Assembly: GCF_024623325.1 (NCBI RefSeq)
Contig: NZ_JANJZD010000006.1
Coordinates: 124,001-188,000, forward strand
Origin: Acetatifactor muris
Lineage (GTDB): Bacteria > Bacillota > Clostridia > Lachnospirales > Lachnospiraceae
Length of the DNA: 64,000 bases
Direction: 5' to 3'
In this document: positions 8,931 to 17,713 of the stretch, piece by piece
Position numbering within the stretch: position 1 is the first letter of the stretch
Layout of the letters: each line of letters begins with the position of its first letter
Translations under genes and position numbers: made by a program
Notes under the pieces: generated by a model
Told to the model about the DNA's origin: nothing
Databases searched by the model: none
The model's input: only the letters and a program-made list of their open reading frames with translations

Positions 8931-8958
8931 AAAACATTCGTTTTGCAACATACGTTTT
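8931..8958. promoter_or_regulatory. Probable TetR operator, tandem near-palindromic sites
   Basis: Two copies of AACATNCGTTTT start 14 bases apart, and the whole 28-base stretch is also an imperfect inverted repeat with AAAAC/GTTTT ends. It lies just upstream of the TetR start in the promoter position, fitting autoregulation by a TetR dimer. Confidence 0.5.
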
Positions 8959-9202
8959 ATTATGGGGCAGATTTTCCATTTTGTCAACCCTTTTCTCGTA
9001 GTCTTTTTGTCCCATAGAAAGTTCCTCTCCTCTGTTGCATTGCCATTCCCCAGATTGGGTACTGGACAAGATGGGGAATTTGCTGAGAATACCGTAAATT
9101 AGGCGCATGGGGGTTGTTTGGGAGTTCAAAATAAGAGGGTGTAAGGTCAAATAGTTCAACTTTAATTCTGCTGAAATCCTTTAAACGATTTTAAAAAGAC
9201 TA
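8959..9202. other. Intergenic DNA without a supported gene
   Basis: Only short frames without convincing SD sites are present. An 8-bp inverted repeat (ATTCCCCA and TGGGGAAT, 19-base loop) lies at about 9048-9082. Nothing else could be assigned. Confidence 0.4.
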
Positions 9203-9231
9203 TTGAGAAAAAACCTTTTTCAGCGTATACT
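9203..9231 (+). promoter_or_regulatory. Promoter of the Rpn-type pseudogene
   Basis: TTGAGA (9203-9208) and TATACT (9226-9231) are separated by exactly 17 bases, a near-consensus sigma-A promoter. It survives upstream of a gene that has lost its middle. Confidence 0.6.
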
Positions 9232-9296
9232 GTTATCAATGGGAAAAACCCCTCCCAATGGGAAATATCTTCCCATGGAAGAAAGGAATTTTCATC

Positions 9297-9736
9297 ACGG
9301 GAAAGATAGATACTATAACAAAGGAATATATAGGGAATCCGATAGTCTTTGCAGATGCGTTTAACCAGCTTTTATACCATGGGGATCAGAAGATCAACCC
9401 TTAATGCTATATATTAAGTATTCTAAAGACAAGCAGACTCTAAATAAGATCGTAGAGGAAGACATAAAATTTCAAAGCATGGAAAGACAGGCGGCTGAAG
9501 TAATAAATATTGTTACGGGATCCAAGTTGGAATATCCCGAAGGGAAAGAAGCGGTGAATATGTGTTTGGCAATTCAGCAGACGAGGGAAGAAAGCGAATT
9601 AGTTGGTCAGATCAAAGGGGCCGTTTTAGTGTGCAAAAATCTGGGAGTGTCTTTTACAGACACAATAAAACAGATTGCAGAGATGTTCCATTTATCTGAA
9701 AGTGAATCTAATGAGACAGTAAAGCAATATTGGTAA
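9297..9736 (+). pseudogene. Rpn-family recombination-promoting nuclease/putative transposase, degraded
   Basis: The reading frame from 9297 gives TGKIDTITKEY then NPIVFADAFNQLLYHG, the hallmark N-terminus of PD-(D/E)XK Rpn proteins, with ACG where ATG is expected. It stops at 9402-9404. The frame from 9404 (110 residues) matches the family's C-terminus, with MCLAIQQTREESELVGQIKGA and a final helical segment. The two pieces meet as TAATG in different frames, and roughly 150 residues of the catalytic middle, expected in a 300-residue protein, are gone. A relic, although promoter and terminator remain, so the C-terminal fragment could still be expressed. Confidence 0.78.
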
Positions 9737-9741
9737 AAAGG

Positions 9742-9780
9742 AATGGGATGCGTGCCTAAATGGAAACGCATCCCATTTTT
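9742..9780 (+). terminator. Intrinsic terminator after the Rpn relic
   Basis: A perfect 12-bp stem, AATGGGATGCGT (9742-9753) and ACGCATCCCATT (9765-9776), runs into a T-tract at 9775-9780. It may also act on the leftward MutS2-like transcript. Confidence 0.85.
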
Positions 9781-9852
9781 GATTATTGCTTTCTCCTAAT
9801 CCCCCACTACCTTCAGCTTCGTCTTTGCCGGCTTCAAAACCACTTTACCTTG

Positions 9853-11997
9853 TTATTCCCCGCGCCGGACAATCTCCTCCGTATACTTCCTGTCCATATC
9901 ATGCAGGATTTTCCGGTTGGCCACCGTCTCGAAGAGAATGTTAAAGTCATAATCCTCCGGGTACAGTTCTTCTGCCGCCACATGGAGCCTGACCCGCTTG
10001 TGATTAATCCATATCTTCCGGTCCGGCAGCTGTACCCGCAGTACCCCTTTCTCATTGATGGTTTTGCATACAATGCCAATCTTTTTGTCCGGGTAAACCA
10101 TGACGCTGTCACCCAGTCTGTATTTTGTGCTCAGGTCCTCCCTGGGTTTTGCCTTTTTGATTTTGATAATTTTTCCAGGGCTGGTTTTCTCTGTTCTCTC
10201 CTTTCCTGCTTTCACTTTTCCTGCTTTCTCTTTCCCTGATATACCCTTTTTTTCTGCTGTTCTTTCCTTTTCCGCCGTATCCGTTCTTTCTGCGGCCTTC
10301 TCGTGCTCTGCCATATTCCTCTTTTCTATTGTCTTTTCGGTCCCTGGCATATTCTTATTTTCTGTGGCTCCCCTGCTTTCTGCTGGCCTCCCTTTTTCCG
10401 GCATGCTTCTTTTCGCATCAGTCCTGCTCCTCTCCATATCTTCCCGGTTTCTCCTGCCAAAATATCCTGCCACGGCGGCATCCCCGTAAGCCGCGCGGAC
10501 TGCCGTTTCCAGCATTTCCCGGGGCATTCCCAGTCTGTCCGCAATATGGAAAGCGCAGCTCTCTCCCGCTTCCCCGATTACCATCTGATAAGTAGGGCTC
10601 AAAGTCTCCCTGTCGAAGGTCATACGGGCATTGACAAGTCCTTCCGTCCTGTCCGCATACTCCTTTATCTCAGGATAATGGGTTGTGACAAGAAACAGGG
10701 CACCGCTTTTGCGCAGCTCTTCCAGTATGGCCACCGCGATTCCCATGCCCTCCGCCGGGTCGGTACCGGACCCCAGCTCATCCATAATAACCAGGCTTTC
10801 CGCGTCCACTTCGCGGAGTACTTCCAGCACATTTTTGATATGTGCCGAAAAGGTAGACAGGTTCTCCGCAATATTCTGCCCGTCTCCGATATCACACAGG
10901 TAGGCGCTGTTCATGCAGATATCCGCTTCCCTGCAGGTAACATGAAGGCCGCACTGGGCCATTATGCAGTTCAGCATGACAGTCTTGATGGCCACCGTCT
11001 TCCCTCCCGTATTGGGCCCGGTAATCACAACGCCTCTGGCAGTGTCCCCGATTTCAAATTGCAGTGGTACGTTCCTCTCCCTGTCCATCAGCGGGTGCCT
11101 GGCGTCCTTTAACACAATCCTGCGCTCCGTATTGATACAAGGCTCTGTCGCACCCAGGTCGATGCTGAGCTTTCCCTTTGACAGGATGAAATCCAGCACT
11201 TCCATTACTCTGATATTCTCTTTCATTGCCTCCGCAGACGCCCCCAGCATAGCTGTCAGTGTATACAGAATACGGTATACCTCATTTTCCTCGCTGATTT
11301 TCAGCTGCTGCAGCTCTTCATAGTATCTGGCCGCGGCTGTGGGTTCTATGAACAGGGTGCTTCCGCTGGCAGATTTATCCACCACTGTCCCCGAAATCCT
11401 GAATTTATATTCCTTTTTCACAGGCACACAGATTCTTCCGTTTCGTGTGGTACAGTAGAGGTCAGCCATGCATTCTTTCTGGGAACGCATGGCCTGTTCC
11501 GCCTTCTGCTTCATCTGCTCCTCACAACCGGCCATCCGGATTCTGATCTGCGACAGCTCCCTGGACGCATAATCATCTACCTCGCCGCCTCTGATCTGTC
11601 TGCCGATTTCTTCCCGCAGCTCCTCCACGGCGTCCAGATTTTCTTCGTAATAGGCCAGAGGATTATCGTCTTCCTTTCCTTTCTCCAGGTATCTCTTCAT
11701 CCTCCCTATGGCCGCCAGTACCCTTTCCACCCGCTCCAGCTGATAAGGCGTCAGGCAGTCCCCCTTTTCCGCAATCATCAGGATCTCCTTCGCTTCCTCC
11801 ACATTCTGCAATGGCGGCGTGCCCAGCTTCTCAATCAGCTTTCTGCTGTCCATGGTGTCTCGCAGCTGCTTTCTCAGCTCGCTTTCCGACAGGTAAAATG
11901 TCGTATTTCTGATGTTCTCCTTCGCCTGGTCCGTCACCGCCAGAGCTGTCCATATTTCTTTTATTTTGTCAAATTCTATCTGCTTTTCGATGTTCAT
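9853..11997 (-). CDS. MutS2-like ATPase lacking the Smr nuclease domain
   Basis: 714 residues from an ATG with AAAGGA SD. The MutS core and lever regions precede the ABC-type ATPase: Walker A GPNTGGKT (327-334), the signature region around STFSAHIKNV, and Walker B LVIMDELGSGTD (402-413). After it comes a low-complexity Glu/Lys/Arg/Thr-rich stretch (about 522-612) made of imperfect repeats such as KAGKVKAGKERTEK, then a short beta-rich domain (MVYPDKKIGIVCKT). Classical MutS2 is near 790 residues and ends in an Smr endonuclease domain; that domain is absent here. The likely role is DNA-junction or stalled-ribosome binding of the MutS2 type rather than cleavage. Confidence 0.8.
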   Translation of the reverse strand: MNIEKQIEFDKIKEIWTALAVTDQAKENIRNTTFYLSESELRKQLRDTMDSRKLIEKLGTPPLQNVEEAKEILMIAEKGDCLTPYQLERVERVLAAIGRMKRYLEKGKEDDNPLAYYEENLDAVEELREEIGRQIRGGEVDDYASRELSQIRIRMAGCEEQMKQKAEQAMRSQKECMADLYCTTRNGRICVPVKKEYKFRISGTVVDKSASGSTLFIEPTAAARYYEELQQLKISEENEVYRILYTLTAMLGASAEAMKENIRVMEVLDFILSKGKLSIDLGATEPCINTERRIVLKDARHPLMDRERNVPLQFEIGDTARGVVITGPNTGGKTVAIKTVMLNCIMAQCGLHVTCREADICMNSAYLCDIGDGQNIAENLSTFSAHIKNVLEVLREVDAESLVIMDELGSGTDPAEGMGIAVAILEELRKSGALFLVTTHYPEIKEYADRTEGLVNARMTFDRETLSPTYQMVIGEAGESCAFHIADRLGMPREMLETAVRAAYGDAAVAGYFGRRNREDMERSRTDAKRSMPEKGRPAESRGATENKNMPGTEKTIEKRNMAEHEKAAERTDTAEKERTAEKKGISGKEKAGKVKAGKERTEKTSPGKIIKIKKAKPREDLSTKYRLGDSVMVYPDKKIGIVCKTINEKGVLRVQLPDRKIWINHKRVRLHVAAEELYPEDYDFNILFETVANRKILHDMDRKYTEEIVRRGE

Positions 11998-12605
11998 TTT
12001 TTCATCCTTTCATTATCTAAGTTCCGCCCTCACAGGATTGGTTTCCGTCCGCAGAACATTCACAAAACAATCACACAAAAAACCATGGTCTCCCTGCGCG
12101 CAAAGATACCATGGTTTTCCTGTATATATAACCGGACTTTTTATTGCAAAGCAGTTTTCCCACAATAATCGAGCAGAAAACATCTTCTCCGCTACTCGCC
12201 GCACAGTCCATATGTCATGCCAATGACACATTTAAATGCCGCACCATTTGTACACAAGGTCTGTGCAAAAAAACAGCATGACCATACAGCCATGCTTATA
12301 ATATCCGGATAGATACCACAATATGAAGCGATTGTAAGGTGAAAGCGCCTGCGGCTCCGCCGCCGGCAAATGGGCAGACCCCTGCCTTCTCACAGGAAAT
12401 CAACCCGCAATATTTAATTTGCTCTTTCCATCCTTACAGCCACACTTAACATGCAAAATCCTCCTGAATTTTCTCTTTCTTTTTTATCGCTGCCATAGTC
12501 AACAACGAATGTATTCATTATACGGGCTGAAACGGATTGCTGTCAAGCCCCTTTTTCTGGCTGATATTGGCTCCGACACTCGTATGTCAGTCCCACGACA
12601 AAAAA
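11998..12605. other. Intergenic region with one strong hairpin
   Basis: About 600 bases without a supported gene. A perfect 11-bp inverted repeat, AAAACCATGGT (12079-12089) and ACCATGGTTTT (12108-12118), could terminate transcription in either direction or shape the leader of the MutS2-like gene. A smaller AGCATG/CATGCT hairpin follows near 12279-12296. The leftward 72-codon frame at 12013-12231 overlaps the hairpin and lacks family features. Confidence 0.5.
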
Positions 12606-13598
12606 TTATTTTTTATCTTCCAACTCCTTTAATTCCTCTATACTTTCAAGGAAATGGCATTCCACCGGAGAAAGGATATCCTCCTGCTTTTTTCGATATT
12701 TCTCATATTCTCCATGTGCCTTTTCAAGAGCCTGTTTATGTGTAACTCTTCCTTTTGCAGTTAAAATATCCCTTCTTGTCATTTTCAGATAGTCATCAAT
12801 AGTTTCCAGCCAGTCTTTCATATACATCGGTTCTTGATTCAGGGCATGGACTTCTGCAATATCCAAATACGCCGTAACGATTTTATTTAACGCATCTATT
12901 TCTTTTTCATTTAAGTAATTCTTTGCAATCTCTATATCAGAACGTTTAATCTCTCTTCCAGCCCACGATGTTAATCCCATATTGTCTTTATCCGCATCTG
13001 CCCGTTGATAAATTACTTCTGCCGCTGTATGCTGATGAGCCGCCCAGTGCATTTTATTTTGTACCTGCTTGAAAAATAAAATTGAACTCTCTGCCTTCGG
13101 ATCATAATCAATGCTGGTTGCATATATTTCCAATACTTTTCTCCAAAATACTTTTTCAGAAGAACGGATATCACGGATACGATCCAATAATTCATCGAAA
13201 TAGTTTCCGCCTCCAAGATTTTTAAGTCTATCATCATCCAGTACGAATCCTTTTTTCATATATTCCTTCAAAATAGAAGTCGCCCATATTCTGAATTGCG
13301 TTCCTCTAAGGGATTTTACCCGATAACCAACAGAAATAATAACATCCAAATTATAGAAATCCACCTGATAGTTCTTACCGTCAGAAGCAGTATGGGCAAA
13401 TTTTGCCCATACTGCTTCTTTTACTAATTCGCCCTCTTTAAAAATATTCCTTACATGTTTACCAATTACACTTTTATCACGCTGAAATAATTCAGCCATC
13501 TGATCTATAGAAAGCCAAACCGTGTCATAGTCAAATGTAACTTCTATTTTTGTGATTCCATCTTCTGTAGTGTACATGATGATATTTGATTGCATCAT
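12606..13598 (-). CDS. rhuM: RhuM-family protein
   Basis: 330 residues from an ATG with a GGAGGG SD. The N-terminus IIMYTTEDGITKIEVTFDYDTVWLSIDQMAELFQRDKSVIGKHV has the winged-helix-like DNA-binding pattern of RhuM proteins, followed by the conserved VDFYNLDVIISVGYRVKSLRGTQFRIWATSIL block. RhuM proteins are widely scattered on genomic islands and in defence contexts. The molecular function is unestablished. It looks full length, with no partner gene that I can recognise. Confidence 0.87.
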   Translation of the reverse strand: MMQSNIIMYTTEDGITKIEVTFDYDTVWLSIDQMAELFQRDKSVIGKHVRNIFKEGELVKEAVWAKFAHTASDGKNYQVDFYNLDVIISVGYRVKSLRGTQFRIWATSILKEYMKKGFVLDDDRLKNLGGGNYFDELLDRIRDIRSSEKVFWRKVLEIYATSIDYDPKAESSILFFKQVQNKMHWAAHQHTAAEVIYQRADADKDNMGLTSWAGREIKRSDIEIAKNYLNEKEIDALNKIVTAYLDIAEVHALNQEPMYMKDWLETIDDYLKMTRRDILTAKGRVTHKQALEKAHGEYEKYRKKQEDILSPVECHFLESIEELKELEDKK

Positions 13599-13613
13599 TA
13601 TACCCTCCGAATA

Positions 13614-14546
13614 TTAGATATTTATTATATACCCTTTCTTCAAAAAGGAAATACGCCTTTTGATATTTCTGATTGCGATTTTCGTATTTATCGCGGAATC
13701 ATAGCCATGTATGGTTCCTCTGGTCTCGTTTATCTCAACATTCGCCCCGGCTTCCCGCAATCTCTTTCCATACAGAATCCCTTCATCATGTAAGCAATCA
13801 TATTCCACAGTTTCGACATAGGTATCCGGAATGCTTCGCGGCAAAGCGCTATGCATCGGAGACGCGCCGTATGCATCCTCCTTTTTCAAATTCCCGCAAT
13901 AATACGACCACATCCGTCTGTTATTTTTCGAGTTCCATAATGGGGTATCTGAAAATTTCTTCATGGTCTCTGTCCGCATATCTATATCCGTCAGTGGATA
14001 TACCAGCATCTGAATACATGGCCGTATCAGATTTTCCTGTTCATAACGATTGCAAATCAACGCGGCAATTGCCGCACCGGCACTGTCTCCTGCCAGTCCA
14101 ATCTTCTCCGAATCGATTCCTAATACTTCCCCATTTTTCATCACATATCGACACAATGCCAGAACATCCTCATAGGCCGCCGGATATGGATGCCCGGGTG
14201 TCAGATGATAATCCGGCAAAAACACCTTGCAGTTTGCTTTCTGTGCATATATGCAGGCAAGTTTCTTATGATAGGCGGAAGCCTTGTAACTAAATGCCCC
14301 TCCATGCACGTAAATCAGACAGGGAAGTTTTTCTCTGCCATCGGACGGCTCAAATATTTCCACTCTAAATTTCAGTCCCTTATATCCTTCCAGAAGAATA
14401 TTTCTATGCATAATTTTCTCAGGTATCCTTGTGAATCGAAAAGATATCACCTGAAAAATATTGGCAAACCATATGACTGCCTTGTTATATGGCACCTTTC
14501 TGGCTATGTGCCGCAGTTCAGAATGAACAAGCTTTTTATAATTCAT
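13614..14546 (-). CDS. Alpha/beta-hydrolase, HSL-type esterase/lipase
   Basis: 310 residues. The oxyanion motif appears as HGGAFSY near residue 82 and the nucleophile as GDSAGAA near 155. Candidate Asp and His triad members lie in VEYDCLHDEG and TIHGYDS. This is the hormone-sensitive-lipase branch that hydrolyses short acyl or acetyl esters. It shares direction and close spacing with the ABC exporter upstream (44 bases), so the two may be cotranscribed. Confidence 0.85.
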   Translation of the reverse strand: MNYKKLVHSELRHIARKVPYNKAVIWFANIFQVISFRFTRIPEKIMHRNILLEGYKGLKFRVEIFEPSDGREKLPCLIYVHGGAFSYKASAYHKKLACIYAQKANCKVFLPDYHLTPGHPYPAAYEDVLALCRYVMKNGEVLGIDSEKIGLAGDSAGAAIAALICNRYEQENLIRPCIQMLVYPLTDIDMRTETMKKFSDTPLWNSKNNRRMWSYYCGNLKKEDAYGASPMHSALPRSIPDTYVETVEYDCLHDEGILYGKRLREAGANVEINETRGTIHGYDSAINTKIAIRNIKRRISFLKKGYIINI

Positions 14547-14590
14547 TTACAATCCTGCCTTTTCCTGCTGGCATCCGTTCTTCAAGATTC

Positions 14591-16303
14591 TCAGGAACAG
14601 ATCCGTTCTTTTTCTTTCCTGTACAGCTCCCCAAAGTAGCCATTATTAGCCAGCAATTCCTCAAATGTTCCTCTCTCCACAATCCTTCCGTCTCGAAATA
14701 CGAAAATTTTGTCAAATCCGCTGATGGAAGTCAGCCGGTGAGCGACGGCAACCACTGTGGCATGATTCACCTGCTCCAAAACATGCTTCATGACAATGCT
14801 TTCCGTCACATGATCCAAAGCAGATGTGGCCTCATCCAGGATAACGATGTCGGGCGTCTCGAACCAAAGCCGGGCCAGCGCAAGTCTCTGCTTTTCTCCG
14901 CCCGACAGCAAGGTTCCTTTTTCGCCGATTCTGGTATCCAGTCCCTCCTCTGATGCCTCAAGCATTGGCAGAAGCTGTATCCGCTCCAGGCACACCCGGA
15001 TATCGGCCTCCGAGGCCGGATTGTCGAACGTCAGGTTCTCTCTGATTGTACCGTCAAAAACGGGAGTGTCCTGTGAGAAATAAGACAACTTTCCGTACAG
15101 GGATTCCAATGAGATATTTTTTAACGGTTCACCGTCAAAAAGGACCTCTCCCTCCTCATACTTGAGCAAGCCTGCCAGTATTTTGGTCAACGTCGATTTC
15201 CCCGAACCAGATTCCCCCACAAAGGCTGCTTTTTCACCCTTTTTAATGGTCAGGCTCACATCTTTCAGTACTTTCTTATTCCCATCGGAGTTCTCCTCAT
15301 AGGAATAGGATAAATTCTCAATCCGAATCTCCTTTGAAAGCGTGGCAAAATCCGTTCCCTGTTTTAGCTGCGTATCCTCCTTCAAATCCAGTAGTCCCGT
15401 AAAACGGCTCCATGCCGTTAAATTCAGCTTATACTGAACATAAATCACGTTAAAAATGGCAATAGGAGTGTACGCATTATCGATCAATGTGATTAAAGCC
15501 ACCACCGCGCCAACAGATAAACGGCTGTTTTTCCATGCATAGACCAGAATTCCAATATCCAGACAGGCAACCAAAAACGCAAATATAGTAAAAAATGCCT
15601 CGTGTATCATGGTCATTTTCACTTTGGATGACACGATAATCCGCTTCGCCCCCAATACCTTTTTTATTTCATTGGAGGATTGGCCTTTCAACCGAAAAAG
15701 CGGCATTTCCATAAAACCGCGCACAAGGAAATGATTCAGTTCTTCCTCGTTGGTCAATATCTTTTCCTTGATCTGATACAATCCCTTCAGCAGTAAATTT
15801 GTGACGAAAAATACCACAATATATCCTGCCACGAGAAAACAGGTGATATTTTTGTCTATTCTCCAGATAAAGTACAGACTGAAAAGGATTGTGGGAACCA
15901 GATTTCTGACAACGCAGAACCAGAAGTCATAGAGGACACCTTTCCCTGCGGCGGCACCATTTTCAATCTGCTGTACCAACTTTCCTGTCCCCAGCTTCTG
16001 GTATTTCACATAATCCAGTCTGCCGATTTTCTGCAACGCCGCCAGCTTGAAATCCAAATAAATCTCATTTTCAAGCTTAGCAGACGGATAATTATCCAGA
16101 TAGTTCATTCCATAATGAACAAAAAGCACAATCCCATAAAGCAGGATCCCACCAACAGTTATCGTCCTGTCCGTCAGCCCGTCCACAATCTTCTGAAAAT
16201 AATCTGCCTTATAGTTTGCCATAAAAGCATTAAAAAAGCTGATTAACAGGTATACAATAACCAAATTTCTGTTATTTTTCAAAATATCTTTCATATAGCG
16301 CAT
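14591..16303 (-). CDS. ABC exporter, fused membrane and ATP-binding domains
   Basis: 570 residues with AAGGAG SD. Residues about 1-310 hold six membrane helices (an ABC exporter type-1 domain with a degenerate sequence), and about 325-565 the ATPase with Walker A GESGSGKST, signature LSGGEKQR and Walker B DIVILDEATSALD. It works as a homodimer or with a partner half-transporter; none is adjacent. The substrate is unknown. The neighbouring esterase may act on the same compound, which is inference only. Confidence 0.88.
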   Translation of the reverse strand: MRYMKDILKNNRNLVIVYLLISFFNAFMANYKADYFQKIVDGLTDRTITVGGILLYGIVLFVHYGMNYLDNYPSAKLENEIYLDFKLAALQKIGRLDYVKYQKLGTGKLVQQIENGAAAGKGVLYDFWFCVVRNLVPTILFSLYFIWRIDKNITCFLVAGYIVVFFVTNLLLKGLYQIKEKILTNEEELNHFLVRGFMEMPLFRLKGQSSNEIKKVLGAKRIIVSSKVKMTMIHEAFFTIFAFLVACLDIGILVYAWKNSRLSVGAVVALITLIDNAYTPIAIFNVIYVQYKLNLTAWSRFTGLLDLKEDTQLKQGTDFATLSKEIRIENLSYSYEENSDGNKKVLKDVSLTIKKGEKAAFVGESGSGKSTLTKILAGLLKYEEGEVLFDGEPLKNISLESLYGKLSYFSQDTPVFDGTIRENLTFDNPASEADIRVCLERIQLLPMLEASEEGLDTRIGEKGTLLSGGEKQRLALARLWFETPDIVILDEATSALDHVTESIVMKHVLEQVNHATVVAVAHRLTSISGFDKIFVFRDGRIVERGTFEELLANNGYFGELYRKEKERICS

Positions 16304-16342
16304 CGCTGTACTCCTTTTCCAATGTTGATAGTATCATCGGAC

Positions 16343-16415
16343 CAGTACAGTTGCGGCTGTCAGCAGGTTTTCTTCTCCTCAGCACAATCTGCCGACAGTC
16401 ATGTCAACTGTACTG
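16343..16415. repeat. 73-base palindromic element
   Basis: Outer arms CAGTACAGTTG (16343-16353) and CAACTGTACTG (16405-16415) are perfect, and inner arms CTGTCAGCAG / CTGCCGACAG nearly so. It lies upstream of the ABC exporter. There is no T-tract, and I saw no target duplication. It may be a relic of a palindromic intergenic repeat. Confidence 0.55.
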
Positions 16416-16463
16416 AGAAGTTATCTCGGATATATTTCATGGACAATTTCACCCCTTTCTTTT

Positions 16464-16727
16464 TCAGTTAAAATTCTTCAGAAAATCACTAAACTCTTTC
16501 AGCTCTTTCTTCCTGCCCTCCGGAAGACTGTTGAATTCCAAATTACAGATCGCTCCCTCTAAGGCATACAAATGTACCAGACAGACATTTGGATACTTTT
16601 CTTTTAATTTCAAAAAAGCCCCTTCGGCGCCGGAGCGGGTCAGTTCCTCCGCCGAACCAATCCCCACGGAACCCAGCTTCTTTGCCAGTTCCCTGCCAAT
16701 ATTTATCATAGATGTCAGCTCTGTCAT
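16464..16727 (-). CDS. TfoX/Sxy C-terminal-domain protein
   Basis: A TTG start at 16742 is possible, but the ATG at 16727 has GGGAG at the right distance (87 residues). The helix-hairpin-helix-like block LTSMINIGRELAKKLGSVGIGSAEELTRSGAEGAF is the TfoX C-terminal domain. Standalone versions are common in Firmicutes and their role is not established. It follows the HD-domain gene by about 34 bases on the same strand. Confidence 0.82.
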   Translation of the reverse strand: MTELTSMINIGRELAKKLGSVGIGSAEELTRSGAEGAFLKLKEKYPNVCLVHLYALEGAICNLEFNSLPEGRKKELKEFSDFLKNFN

Positions 16728-16761
16728 ATTTTTCTCCCACAACTTTCTTCTAAATTCAGAA

Positions 16762-17370
16762 TTATTCCGGAGAACTCTTCAAATTCCCTTTTCGTATATT
16801 ATCCTGAATCATCCGGTCTGTTACCTCGAACAGCTTTTCCGACCCCAGCTTTGTTTTTCCCTGCCTTTTATAGACTTGTTCTGCAGTGACAGTATGCTCT
16901 TTCCAGTCGCCGCCATGATTGCTGTTATTCAGCATAAGAGGCTGGAAATTGTCCATCGCGTGTGCAAATTTAGATTCTGCGGTTTCGCAGGCCTCAAATT
17001 CGTCAAATAATGTGATAAATTCTTTTTTCTGCTCTTCCGGAAGAATTGAAAATATACGTTCCTTAGCGGCATCTTCCCTGGCCCTTTGTGTTTTCAGGCC
17101 CTCTGCATCGTACGCATAAGTATCTCCCGCATCGATTTCAACAATATCATGAATCAGACACATCAGCATTACTTTTGAGATATCCACCTCTTCATTTGCA
17201 TACTCTTTCAGCAGATATGCCATAACAGCCATATGCCAGGAATGTTCCGCGTCGTTTTCGTTTCTTCCATGAGAAGATAAATGGGTCTGCCTGAATACAT
17301 TTTTCACCTTATCTATCTCCAGGGCAAATGCAATTTGCTTTTCTATACGCTCATCCATACCAATAGTCAT
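16762..17370 (-). CDS. HD-domain phosphohydrolase, YfbR/HDDC2-like
   Basis: 202 residues. The HD signature is spread as H...HD...D: ENDAEHSWHMAVMAYLL, MCLIHDIVEIDAGDTYAYD and a later Asp in FAHAMDNFQPLM. Close relatives are 5'-deoxynucleotidases, so nucleotide-pool clean-up is a plausible role. The start at 17370 has GGAAAGG unusually close; the ATG at 17358 is an alternative. Its promoter region faces that of relQ. Confidence 0.82.
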   Translation of the reverse strand: MTIGMDERIEKQIAFALEIDKVKNVFRQTHLSSHGRNENDAEHSWHMAVMAYLLKEYANEEVDISKVMLMCLIHDIVEIDAGDTYAYDAEGLKTQRAREDAAKERIFSILPEEQKKEFITLFDEFEACETAESKFAHAMDNFQPLMLNNSNHGGDWKEHTVTAEQVYKRQGKTKLGSEKLFEVTDRMIQDNIRKGNLKSSPE

Positions 17371-17659
17371 TCCTTTCCATAACCTGTGAATTCCCTACGG
17401 CACTTACAATGAAATCTTAACTCTTAAGCAGTATAAATTCACAGTGCGAATTCCAGTTGAAAGATGATTGTACAGGACAAGGTATAAATTGTCAAGCATT
17501 ATGATCTATACTGTATTGAGGATCTGTGTATTAGTTATTTCCCAACAGCCCCTGAATAAATTAAAATTCAATTAAGTTGACCTGAATCAATAAATAATAT
17601 GGTACAATGGCCAAAGAAGTAATGAGCGAAAAGACTGTAAATTCCTTACCCTGAAAACC
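17371..17659. other. Divergent promoter region between the HD gene and relQ
   Basis: No gene is visible. A 9-bp inverted repeat (CTGTGAATT ... AATTCACAG) spans about 17384-17444. A weak relQ promoter candidate combines TTGACC (17577-17582) with TACAAT (17603-17608), but the 20-base spacer is too long for a good match. Confidence 0.4.
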
Positions 17660-17707
17660 GCCTGCCAAAGATGTGGTCCAGGCAAAAGATAACCCATAGA
17701 AAGGACC
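17660..17707 (+). promoter_or_regulatory. relQ leader with two mutually exclusive hairpins
   Basis: GCCTGCC (17660-17666) can pair with GGTCCAGGC (17675-17683). The GGTCC inside that arm (17675-17679) can instead pair with GGACC (17703-17707), which overlaps the SD AAAGGA of relQ. The second pairing would hide the ribosome-binding site and the first would free it. No known riboswitch class was recognised. Confidence 0.35.
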
Positions 17708-17713
17708 TATTCC

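Noticed and set aside
8929..9159. 76-codon leftward frame upstream of the TetR gene
   Set aside because: Covers the operator-like site, lacks an SD, and resembles no family.
10303..11112. 269-codon rightward frame opposite the MutS2-like gene
   Set aside because: Lies over the Walker motifs of the real gene on the other strand, with no SD or domain.
12013..12231. 72-codon leftward frame upstream of the MutS2-like gene
   Set aside because: Generated across a perfect palindrome; no SD and no homology pattern.
17577..17608. Strong relQ promoter
   Set aside because: Hexamers look fair, but the 20-base spacer is too long; kept only as a weak note.
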